From: Bacillota bacterium
GTDB lineage: Bacteria > Bacillota > Clostridia > Christensenellales > Aristaeellaceae
DNA: 6,464 nucleotides
Assembly: GCA_009787135.1 (NCBI GenBank)
Contig: WRGP01000127.1
Span: 1-6,464, forward strand
Direction: 5' to 3'
Position numbers and translations under genes: made by a program
The notes under the pieces: generated by a model
The model's database searches: none
Told to the model about the DNA's origin: nothing
What the model saw: the letters and a program-made list of their open reading frames with translations, nothing else
Shown: piece by piece, positions 1 to 5,072 of the stretch
Numbering within the stretch: position 1 is the first letter of the stretch
How the letters are laid out: each line of letters opens with the position of its first letter

Positions 1-1
1 T

Positions 2-556
2 GACTTGGAAAACAATCCTCAATCCGTTCAATCTCTTACTGGATTCGATTGGATTATTAGTTCCTTTTAGATCGCTTATTTGTATTACGGCAGTTTCGTT
101 TGCTTGCACTTTGCCCGGTTCTTACATGACCCGATTGTGACAGAAGAGCAACGCTCTGCCTACGAAAAAATTATAACGTTTTTAGATTCTGTACCATCCC
201 CGCAGTTCCCGGATAATCTGGGTGCATTCTGGGATGAATCCGTAAAGGCTCTCAGCGCGGAAAGCATAAACCAGATCATTGACAGTACACGTTATTCTAT
301 CGAAAACCCCGATTTGTTCTTGTCAGAAAAAAAGGATGAGATTGAGCGGTACATGGCGTTTAAGCAGTCTGACGAATACAAAAACTCGCCTATGGCTATG
401 ATTCAAGCCATTCTCGAAAATTTTAACAGCACAAGCGGATACTACGATGTTTTCATTCCCGCAATGAAGAGATTGAGCAAACCGTATGCCGAATATTCAG
501 AGCAAATCGAAATCGCAAATGCAAAACTTCTCCAGAGATTTGCTATACTCTCCTAA
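2..556 (+). pseudogene. MerR-family regulator remnant (C-terminal effector region, frameshifted, 5' end outside window)
   Basis: From about position 83 the reading frame encodes a helical region typical of the C-terminal effector part of clostridial MerR regulators. It starts at YYGSF, continues through TEEQRSAYEKIITFLDS and SEEYKNSP-like KQSDEYKNSP, and ends with SGYYDVFIPAMKRLS near the C terminus. The helix-turn-helix is absent. The frame is stopped by TAG at 68-70, and the only start after it, TTG at 80, has no ribosome binding site. Reading across frames suggests two lesions. The frame from position 2 runs to IISS (about 53-64). The next frame gives LLDRLF (64-81). The original frame then resumes at YYGSF. 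This fits a 1-base loss near 64 and a 5-base loss near 82, where relatives often read LFPGYYG; together they total 6 bases. The family call comes from remembered similarity; the indels are inferred. The fragment is AT-richer than the next gene and ends 5 bp from its convergent stop. Confidence 0.55.
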
Positions 557-561
557 TGTTT

Positions 562-1722
562 TTAAATCCCTTCCACCGTACGGCACCCATGAAAATCAGC
601 AAACCGCTTCAAGCATTTTTTCAGCTCACCTTTATACTTGCGCCCCTCCCACCAAACATTTTTCAGCCGCAGCGCGCCCGCCTTGCGGTCCGTCACCGCC
701 TCCACGCGCCCCACGAAACGATCGCCGCGCAGCAGGGGCAGCACATAGTAGCCGTACTGGCGGCTTTTTTCCGGCGTGTAAATCTCCCAGCGGTAATAAA
801 AGCCGAACAGCTTTTCAATGAGGTTCCGATCCCACAGCAGACAATCCAGCGGTGCGATAAGCTCCATACGCGGTGTGTAATCCGCGCCGCCCGCGACCTC
901 GCGGAGCAGCGCTTCCTCCCAGGCGCGCGCGTACAGCGGTTCCTCAATGCCCTCTACCCGCACCGTGACAATCTGCCCGCGCCCGGCCAGGCGTTGGAAC
1001 GCCGCGGCGCGGCCTCCGCCTTTCAGCCCGTCAACGCACAGCCAGGCGTCCGAAGCCTTGTTCCAGAGAAGCCCGACCGCGCCGATGCGGCGCAGCACCA
1101 GAAAATCGCGAAAGTCCTCCGCGTTTGGATGCGGATCCTCCGCGCGCAGCAGCGCGCCGGGCAGCAGGCGGCTGGCGGGCGCGTAGAATTTGCCGGTTCC
1201 CTGTTTGTGGTGTATGCAAAGCTCCCCGCGGAAGTATAGGGTTTCGAGCACGGCGCGGGACAGGCGCGTGGCGCCCCAAGGCCACGACACCTTCTCGTCC
1301 ATATCCAGATCGCGCGAGGAGAGGTATTCCCGCTCCTTCAGCATCTCCAGCACCGTGTCTTTGGCCCGCTCCACGGCTTCAAAGCTCCAGCCGCCCGCCG
1401 TAAATCTCGCCCGTTCCCGCGCGAAATACGGCCAATCCTCCACGGGGAAGATGGCCAGATTCTTGTCAAAATAATCGACGAGCGCACGGTCCTCGTACAG
1501 CAGCTCGCGCAGCACCTCCTTGGAAAAGCCCTTCACGCGCGACTGCAGCACAAGCTCGCTGTTTTTTCCGCACACGTCAATGGGATCAAACTGGATGCAC
1601 CCGCACTGGCGCACATAGGCAAGCGCGCCCTCTTTGCCTTCAAACCGATGGCCGCCAATAAGCCCATGGTGGCGCAGGAGAAACCGGCGGGCCTGTTCCT
1701 TGGATAGGGTGATTGTTTTCAT
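562..1722 (-). CDS. ycaQ: YcaQ/AlkX-type DNA glycosylase (HTH_42, winged-helix, DUF1006)
   Basis: This 386-residue protein belongs to the AlkZ/YcaQ family of HEAT-like/winged-helix DNA glycosylases, which remove bulky alkylated bases and can unhook interstrand crosslinks. The N-terminal part reads LSKEQARRFLLRHHGLIG, followed by CIQFDPIDV, with Q44-F45-D46. Q-x-D is the active-site signature of the YcaQ branch; AlkZ has Q-x-Q. Further family-like stretches are ALVDYFDKNLAIFP (about 80-93) and LIAPLDCLLWDRNLIEKLFGFYYRWEIY-type sequence in the C-terminal half, with WWEGRKYK near the end. Length is close to the roughly 400 residues of E. coli YcaQ. The ATG at 1722 is chosen over an in-frame start at 1755 because AGGAGG (1730-1735) lies 7 nt upstream and MKTITLSKEQ matches the family start. 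It lies 11 nt after the DUF554 stop, so the two are probably cotranscribed. GC is very high: 78% in the row 961-1020. No terminator is visible after the TAA. Confidence 0.88.
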   Translation of the reverse strand: MKTITLSKEQARRFLLRHHGLIGGHRFEGKEGALAYVRQCGCIQFDPIDVCGKNSELVLQSRVKGFSKEVLRELLYEDRALVDYFDKNLAIFPVEDWPYFARERARFTAGGWSFEAVERAKDTVLEMLKEREYLSSRDLDMDEKVSWPWGATRLSRAVLETLYFRGELCIHHKQGTGKFYAPASRLLPGALLRAEDPHPNAEDFRDFLVLRRIGAVGLLWNKASDAWLCVDGLKGGGRAAAFQRLAGRGQIVTVRVEGIEEPLYARAWEEALLREVAGGADYTPRMELIAPLDCLLWDRNLIEKLFGFYYRWEIYTPEKSRQYGYYVLPLLRGDRFVGRVEAVTDRKAGALRLKNVWWEGRKYKGELKKCLKRFADFHGCRTVEGI

Positions 1723-1733
1723 GATCTTTCCTC

Positions 1734-2441
1734 CTAAAACAACCCGCCAACCCAAGCCGCCAGCGGCAGATAGGCAATCGGCAAAAAGATGGCGGGCAGC
1801 AGGTTTCCGGCACGGATCTTGGCGGCTTCCGTCATATTCAGGCCAATTCCCATGATGATCACGCCGCCGACCGCGGACATTTCCACAATGACCGGCCCGG
1901 TCAGCAGCGGCGCCAGCAGGCTGGCGCCAAGCGTAATGGCGCCCTGATAGACGAGGACCGTGGCCGCGGAAAGCAGCACGCCGGGCCCAAGCGCCGCCGA
2001 GAGGAACACGGCGGCGGTGCCGTCCATGATGGCCTTGGCGGCCTGCGTGGCATGGTTGCCAGACAGGCCGGATTCCAAAGGCCCTACGATGGACATGGGC
2101 CCCACGCAGAACAGCAGGCTGGCGGTCATAAAGCCCTGCACAAACAGGTTGTCACGGGCCGAGCCGTTGCCATAAAGAAGCCGCTCCGCCCGGCCGCCCA
2201 GTCCCTCCAGGCGCTTTTCGATGTTGATCCCCTCGCCCAGCAGCCCGCCCAGCACGATGCAGATGATCAGCGTGAGCACACTGTCCGTGCCCAAAGCGCC
2301 TTGCGCGCCAATGATCAGCGTGCACAGCCCGATCCCGCGCATGACGGTATCGCGCAGCCTTTGCGGCACACGGCTGCCCAGCAGAAGGCCCAGCAGGCCG
2401 CCGATGATAACGGCAGCGGTGTTGATCCAAGCGCCCAGCAT
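1734..2441 (-). CDS. DUF554 family multi-pass membrane protein (YqgA/YdfK-like)
   Basis: A 235-residue, very hydrophobic protein of the DUF554 family, sometimes annotated as YqgA or YdfK; its biochemical role is not established. It opens with LGAWINTAAVIIGGLLGLLLG and continues through several membrane segments. The family's central stretch is clear: FCVGPMSIVGPLESGLSGN (about 111-129), followed by AKAIMDGTAAVFLSAALGPG. The end, GIGLNMTEAAKIRAGNLLPAI, is also typical. The ATG at 2441 is preferred to an in-frame start at 2561, which would run back into rpmA. GGAGG (2449-2453) sits 7 nt upstream of 2441, and the protein then begins directly with its first membrane helix. It lies downstream of rpmA on the same strand, beyond a hairpin, and 11 nt before ycaQ. 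No promoter of its own is evident in the short gap, so expression may depend on readthrough from the ribosomal operon (inference). Confidence 0.88.
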   Translation of the reverse strand: MLGAWINTAAVIIGGLLGLLLGSRVPQRLRDTVMRGIGLCTLIIGAQGALGTDSVLTLIICIVLGGLLGEGINIEKRLEGLGGRAERLLYGNGSARDNLFVQGFMTASLLFCVGPMSIVGPLESGLSGNHATQAAKAIMDGTAAVFLSAALGPGVLLSAATVLVYQGAITLGASLLAPLLTGPVIVEMSAVGGVIIMGIGLNMTEAAKIRAGNLLPAIFLPIAYLPLAAWVGGLF

Positions 2442-2468
2442 AGGGATGCCTCCTTGATATAAATACGC

Positions 2469-2500
2469 AAAACGGCCCCCTTTTTGAAAAGAAGGCCGTT
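2469..2500 (-). terminator. Hairpin terminator after rpmA
   Basis: Read on the minus strand, AACGGCCTTCTTTT and AAAAGGGGGCCGTT form a long stem of 13-14 pairs with two G-U wobbles around a very short loop. It is followed by two further T residues, so TTTT ends the element before GCG. It lies 21 nt after the rpmA stop and before the DUF554 ribosome binding site. The T tract is short, so termination may be partial, leaving some readthrough into DUF554-ycaQ. Confidence 0.6.
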
Positions 2501-2521
2501 GCTCGTCTTCGGCTGGATTCC

Positions 2522-2818
2522 TTACTGCGCCGCGGCCTGCGCCACGGGATACACGCTGCACTGTTTCTTGTCCTTGCCCTTGCGCTCAAAACGGACGACG
2601 CCATGCGCAAGCGCGAACAGCGTATCGTCACGGCCAATGCCGACGTTCAGCCCCGGATGGATATGGGTGCCGCGCTGGCGGACGAGGATGTTCCCCGCGA
2701 GCACGTGCTGGCCGTCCGCGCGCTTGGGCCCCAGGCGCTTGGAATTGCTGTCGCGGCCGTTGCGCGAGCTGCCAACGCCCTTCTTGTGCGCGAAGAACTG
2801 CAAATTCATTGGAAGCAT
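2522..2818 (-). CDS. rpmA: 50S ribosomal protein bL27, with cleavable N-terminal extension
   Basis: bL27 of the large ribosomal subunit; its N-terminal tail reaches toward the peptidyl transferase centre. The 98-residue protein begins MLPMNLQFFAHKKGVGSS and continues GRDSNSKRLGPKRADGQ, GNILVRQRGTHIHPG and GRDDTLFALAHGVVRFE, the unmistakable bL27 core. The extension MLPMNLQFF before AHKKG is the form found in Bacillota and relatives. By the Staphylococcus aureus precedent it is cut between F9 and A10 by Prp, encoded just upstream. The ATG at 2818 has GGAGG (2827-2831) 8 nt upstream, supporting M1 rather than M4. It is the last gene of rplU-prp-rpmA. The usual next gene, obg, is not here; a hairpin and then DUF554 follow. 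Confidence 0.97.
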   Translation of the reverse strand: MLPMNLQFFAHKKGVGSSRNGRDSNSKRLGPKRADGQHVLAGNILVRQRGTHIHPGLNVGIGRDDTLFALAHGVVRFERKGKDKKQCSVYPVAQAAAQ

Positions 2819-2836
2819 TGCTTACACCTCCTTCAG

Positions 2837-3160
2837 TTACTGGCTGACCCGCACATGGTGCGGATACGAAGCCGCAATGTCGATAAACCCCTGCCGCACG
2901 GTCCGCAGGATGATCCGCGCCCTGTGCAGTTCCCTGGCGGCAAGCCCCCGCGGGAGCCTGACGCTGAGATATCCTTCCCCGATATGGGGCGTGGTCTTGA
3001 TCCTGCCTACGGTCTCCAGCGCGTTTACGGCGGTCTGCGCCAGCGCGGAAATGCCCGCGCAGACGATATCCCCCCCCGCCGGCGCGCTGCCCGTGTGGCC
3101 AATGACAGAAAACCCGCGGAGCCGCCCGCGGCGGTTCCGGTAGATCCGGATGCTCGTCAT
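2837..3160 (-). CDS. prp: Ribosomal-processing cysteine protease Prp
   Basis: A 107-residue cysteine protease of the Prp (YsxB/DUF464) family, which removes the N-terminal extension of bL27 in Bacillota. The catalytic pair is visible in its usual context: GHTG with H22, and GGDIVCAGISALAQTAVNAL with C34 and conserved D31. These are the positions described for the S. aureus enzyme. The middle and C-terminal parts are more divergent but the length is normal. It lies between rplU and rpmA, the typical position, one base after the rplU stop; the order TAA-G-ATG suggests translational coupling. No strong ribosome binding site precedes it, which fits coupling. Its substrate, bL27 with the NLQFF-A site, is encoded 18 nt downstream, so substrate and protease are made from one transcript. 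Confidence 0.94.
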   Translation of the reverse strand: MTSIRIYRNRRGRLRGFSVIGHTGSAPAGGDIVCAGISALAQTAVNALETVGRIKTTPHIGEGYLSVRLPRGLAARELHRARIILRTVRQGFIDIAASYPHHVRVSQ

Positions 3161-3161
3161 C

Positions 3162-3470
3162 TTAGGCCGTGATGCCGGTGATCTCCAGCTTCGTATAGGG
3201 CTGGCGATGGCCCTGCTTGCGGCGATAGTTCTTCTTGCTCTTGTACTTAAAGACGATGATCTTCTCGCCTTTCACTTGCCCCAGCACCTTTGCGCTGACC
3301 TTTGCGCCGCTGACAGTGGGCCTGCCAACGGTAAGGCCCTTGTCCTGGCTCAGCAGCAACACGTCAAAATCAACGGCCGCGTCCGGCGCAAGATCAAGCT
3401 TTTCGACAAAGATAACGTCACCCTGCTGGACGCGGTACTGCTTTCCACCCGTTTCAATAATGGCGTACAC
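3162..3470 (-). CDS. rplU: 50S ribosomal protein bL21
   Basis: bL21, a 23S rRNA-binding protein of the large subunit, 102 residues and full length. It starts MYAIIETGGKQYRVQQGD and ends with the conserved basic region KGEKIIVFKYKSKKNYRRKQGHRQPYTKLEITGI. The start codon is GTG at 3470, with GGGAGG (3478-3483) 7 nt upstream. It is the first gene of rplU-prp-rpmA and has a clear promoter and a leader of about 90 nt. The final TAA is one base from the prp start. Confidence 0.97.
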   Translation of the reverse strand: MYAIIETGGKQYRVQQGDVIFVEKLDLAPDAAVDFDVLLLSQDKGLTVGRPTVSGAKVSAKVLGQVKGEKIIVFKYKSKKNYRRKQGHRQPYTKLEITGITA

Positions 3471-3557
3471 GCGTTTTCCTCCCTCATCGAATACTCGCCG
3501 GCAGGGGGCAGCTATGCATACAAAAATAGCGTTTTGGGCCCACGCCGAGCGGCTTGC
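3471..3557 (-). promoter_or_regulatory. rplU 5' leader, possible L21-type regulatory leader
   Basis: The predicted transcript has about 87 nt before the rplU GTG. It contains short complementary segments: GCC-GCTC-GGC in the first 20 nt, and GCTAT ... ATAGC (arms 3526-3530 and 3511-3515) around a 10-nt loop. L21 leaders that regulate rplU are known in some Bacillota, but I cannot match this to that family by eye. The ribosome binding site lies at its 3' end. Confidence 0.3.
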
Positions 3558-3563
3558 CGGTAT

Positions 3564-3592
3564 AGAATAGCAAAAAAGCGTGGGGATGTCAA
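3564..3592 (-). promoter_or_regulatory. Promoter of rplU-prp-rpmA
   Basis: On the minus strand TTGACA (3587-3592) and TATTCT (3564-3569) are separated by 17 bp. The -35 box is perfect and follows a T-rich stretch (GATTTTTG). The -10 box matches 4 of 6 consensus bases. Transcription should begin near 3557, giving a leader of about 87 nt before the GTG. Confidence 0.75.
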
Positions 3593-3619
3593 CAAAAATC
3601 GCGCGTGCACCCAGATACC

Positions 3620-3639
3620 CAGGGTAACTCAGGGTAACC
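3620..3639. repeat. Short tandem repeat, 2 x 10 bp (CAGGGTAACT / CAGGGTAACC)
   Basis: Two adjacent 10-bp units differ only in the last base. They lie between the rplU promoter and the end of the flavodoxin pseudogene. The first unit also overlaps the small palindrome TACCCAGGGTA (3616-3626). No function is evident. Confidence 0.5.
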
Positions 3640-3661
3640 TGTGAACCAGGCTTATCCTATT

Positions 3662-4046
3662 CTATCCGAGCTTTCTTATATACTCAACAATCGGATTGAT
3701 TGACCGCCGGTCCGTAAAATCCACCCTATCCCCATAGGTATCAATCAGGAGTTTTTGCTCATCGGTCCATTCTTCCCTCGGTTTTTTTCCTGTCATCATA
3801 GTCTTGAGCATCGCCATCATGGCGCGATGAACGATCCCGAGTTTCTTATAATCAATGCCGCCGCGCAGATGGAATACTTTTGTGCTGGACCTCATTTCAG
3901 GGGGCAAATTCTTTTGGATGATCTTTGAATAATCTGTGGAGGCGGGATCCGCTAACCCCACGGTAAAAATAATCAGATGATTACGGGGATTCTTTGTAAC
4001 CAGTTCAACGCCTGAAACTCGATTGATAGAGTACAGCTGTTTTCAT
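3662..4046 (-). pseudogene. Flavodoxin-domain protein, internal out-of-frame deletion
   Basis: The remnant keeps both ends of a flavodoxin-domain protein (Flavodoxin_5/HemG-like) but has lost the middle. The start is intact: a GGGAGGG ribosome binding site (4056-4062), 9 nt, then ATG at 4046 reading MKTAVLYQSS, the first beta strand of a flavodoxin. That frame meets TGA at 4005-4007. In another frame the C-terminal part runs from about 4018 to the TAG at 3662: VSGVELVTKN, then IIFTVGLADP, FHLRGGIDYKKLGIVHRAMM and NPIVEYIRKLG. The expected FMN-phosphate loop and roughly 50-60 codons after the first strand are missing (estimated from memory of the family). The junction falls near 4016-4024. A GTG at 3961 could open a 99-residue product, but it lacks the flavin site and has no clear SD. 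The gene follows the FMN-binding protein by 20 nt in the marR operon. Confidence 0.8.
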
Positions 4047-4066
4047 GCGTTTTGACCCTCCCTTTT

Positions 4067-4474
4067 TTAGTCAGACACAATAGCGTTTCCGTGTGACAAG
4101 GCGTTTTCAATGGCTTTCAAGAGGGTCTGGGAGCTGTATGTGGCGCCAGACACCCCGTCCACTTTCAGGCTTTGGCGATCTGTCACCCTGTCCGCAACAA
4201 CCTCGGCGGCCTGCCCCATGCCGTTGCGGTGCTCCAAAATACGCACACCGGCAATCGCGTGGTTTTGTATCTCCACTTCCACCTTCGCAAACACAAGGCC
4301 GTTATCGCACGCTCCCTGATAGAGGCCGTCTGTAAGCTCAGCCAAAGCAAAATTTGCGTCGCTTACACTTTGGGGCTTTGGCAGCATTGAAAAAAATACC
4401 GCGGCAAGCAAAAGAATGATCCCCAGCGCGCTTATCAAAACCCAAAACAATGGGCGGCGTTTCCTTTTTTTCAT
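4067..4474 (-). CDS. Membrane-anchored FMN-binding-domain protein
   Basis: A 135-residue protein with a basic N terminus (MKKRKRRP), one membrane helix (about 9-31) and a small extracytoplasmic FMN-binding domain (PF04205). The covalent flavinylation motif is clear: VDGVSGATYSS, with S109-G-A-T112, where T112 would take FMN from an ApbE-type transferase. Upstream the fold is recognisable in GLYQGACDNGLVFAKVEVEIQNHAI-type sequence and in the EHRNGMGQ region. Proteins of this kind carry electrons outside the cytoplasmic membrane, for example in flavin-based extracellular electron transfer or reductase systems; the partner here is unknown. Its ATG overlaps the marR stop (TAATG), with AGGAGG (4485-4490) 10 nt upstream, so it is cotranscribed and probably coupled to marR. 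A broken flavodoxin gene follows. No apbE or reductase is in the window. Confidence 0.87.
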   Translation of the reverse strand: MKKRKRRPLFWVLISALGIILLLAAVFFSMLPKPQSVSDANFALAELTDGLYQGACDNGLVFAKVEVEIQNHAIAGVRILEHRNGMGQAAEVVADRVTDRQSLKVDGVSGATYSSQTLLKAIENALSHGNAIVSD

Positions 4475-4929
4475 TAGGGCAGTTCCTCCTGGATTTTTTG
4501 CAGATTTTCTATCATTTTTTTCATCACCGACGCCGCGGCGTCACGTTCTTCCGAACAAATGCCCGTATACAAACGATCCAGAAAGCCTTGCGCGTTTTCA
4601 GCCGTTTGCCGTGCGGCGGACAAGCCGGATTCCGTTATGCGGACGCTGCGGCTGCGATGGTCAGATTCGCTGCCTTCAAGGGCGACAAAGCCCTCTCTTT
4701 CCAAGCCATCCAGCATCTTGGCGATATTCTGGCGCGTTGAATCCATGGTATGCGCAATCCGCGTAATGGTTGGCGGCGGATCGCGCGGCAAATCCATCAT
4801 ATTGCGAAGCAAAAACCATTGTTTTATGGATAAACCATCAATCAATTTGCCGCCGACGAATTGCAGCTTGTTGGCGAGAACGAAAGTACCGCCAAATAAT
4901 AAGTATTTTGTGTTTTCGGGCGGCCGCAA
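4474..4929 (-). CDS. MarR-family transcriptional regulator
   Basis: A 151-residue winged-helix regulator of the MarR family. N-terminal helices FGGTFVLANKLQFVGGKLI lead into LSIKQWFLLRNMM (33-45). TITRIAHTMDSTRQNIAKMLDGLEREGFV (about 54-82) holds the helix-turn-helix, with the recognition helix around S64-L76. The wing is SDHRSRSVRITESG (89-102), with the usual D-x-R-S pattern. The C-terminal helices would complete the dimer interface. The start is TTG at 4929, not the longer in-frame start at 5031: AGGGGG (4937-4942) is 7 nt upstream, and the longer form would place coding sequence across the promoter and palindrome. It overlaps the FMN-binding gene by one base. The palindrome over its own promoter strongly suggests autorepression. 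The inducing signal is unknown; the downstream flavoprotein genes hint at redox or quinone-like ligands (inference). Confidence 0.9.
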   Translation of the reverse strand: MRPPENTKYLLFGGTFVLANKLQFVGGKLIDGLSIKQWFLLRNMMDLPRDPPPTITRIAHTMDSTRQNIAKMLDGLEREGFVALEGSESDHRSRSVRITESGLSAARQTAENAQGFLDRLYTGICSEERDAAASVMKKMIENLQKIQEELP

Positions 4930-4936
4930 GGCAGAT

Positions 4937-4942
4937 CCCCCT
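4937..4942 (-). promoter_or_regulatory. Ribosome binding site deciding the marR TTG start
   Basis: AGGGGG on the minus strand lies 7 nt upstream of TTG at 4927-4929. It lies downstream of the predicted transcription start (near 4965), whereas the longer ORF start at 5031 would not be in the transcript. This fixes the marR start at 4929. Confidence 0.75.
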
Positions 4943-4950
4943 TTCCGATT

Positions 4951-4995
4951 AATGCGCAACCCATTGCGTATATTATACGCAATGGGTTGCGCATT
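4951..4995. promoter_or_regulatory. Perfect 45-bp palindrome, probable double MarR operator
   Basis: Two 22-bp arms match perfectly around one central base (4973). Each arm is itself a near-palindrome, CGCAA-N4-TTGCG (4955-4968 and 4978-4991), extended to AT(G/A)CGCAA-N4-TTGCG(T/C)AT. This gives two operator-sized sites whose centres are 23 bp apart, about two helical turns, so on the same DNA face. One site fills the -35/-10 spacer of the marR promoter; the other covers the predicted transcription start. This size and symmetry suit two MarR dimers. The palindrome is seen directly; MarR binding is inferred from position. Confidence 0.85.
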
Positions 4996-5000
4996 GTCAA
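4972..5000 (-). promoter_or_regulatory. Promoter of the marR-FMN-flavodoxin operon
   Basis: On the minus strand TTGACA (4995-5000) and TATAAT (4972-4977) are both perfect and 17 bp apart. Transcription should start near 4965, leaving a leader of about 36 nt. So strong a core promoter would need tight repression, which fits the palindrome that overlaps it. Confidence 0.9.
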
Positions 5001-5037
5001 CCCGAACCCTGATGTTTGCGCACCATGACAAAAATAA

Positions 5038-5066
5038 TTGACATGGATGGGCATGGATGGTATACT
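5038..5066 (+). promoter_or_regulatory. Promoter of rplJ-rplL
   Basis: TTGACA (5038-5043) and TATACT (5061-5066) are 17 bp apart, with an AT-rich stretch just upstream. It diverges from the marR promoter; the two -35 boxes are 37 bp apart. Transcription should start near 5073, giving a leader of about 166 nt. Confidence 0.88.
5042..5060 (+). repeat. Tandem repeat CATGGATGG in the rplJ promoter spacer
   Basis: CATGGATGG occurs at 5042-5050 and again at 5052-5060, separated by one G. The repeat spans the last two bases of the -35 box and the entire spacer up to the -10 box. It may be chance or a small duplication that set the spacing. Confidence 0.6.
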
Positions 5067-5072
5067 GACCTA

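Noticed and set aside
80..556. Intact 158-residue gene starting at TTG 80
   Set aside because: No SD, it starts in the middle of a conserved segment (YYGSF), and it lacks the DNA-binding domain, so it is better read as a remnant.
562..1239. Plus-strand open frames within 486-1474, opposite ycaQ
   Set aside because: They are shadows of the GC-rich ycaQ gene: no ribosome binding sites, arginine/proline/alanine-rich nonsense, and the minus frame has clear family motifs.
1960..3172. Plus-strand frames opposite DUF554, rpmA and prp
   Set aside because: Antisense to well-recognised genes, with low-complexity translations and no start signals.
3620..3639. Tandem 10-bp repeat as a possible CRISPR, iteron or attachment site
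   Set aside because: Only two units, no spacers, and no replication, integrase or Cas gene nearby.
4750..4757. ATGCGCAA inside marR, like a half operator
   Set aside because: The partner half TTGCGTAT is missing at the right spacing (CGTAAT follows), and it lies in coding sequence.
4951..4995. Palindrome as a transposon end or terminator
   Set aside because: No transposase or target duplication. The minus-strand transcript starts inside it, so only half is transcribed. Its overlap with a consensus promoter explains it better as an operator.
4930..5031. 34-residue N-terminal extension of MarR
   Set aside because: It would be encoded upstream of the predicted transcript start and across the palindrome; the TTG at 4929 has a good SD and fits the family length.
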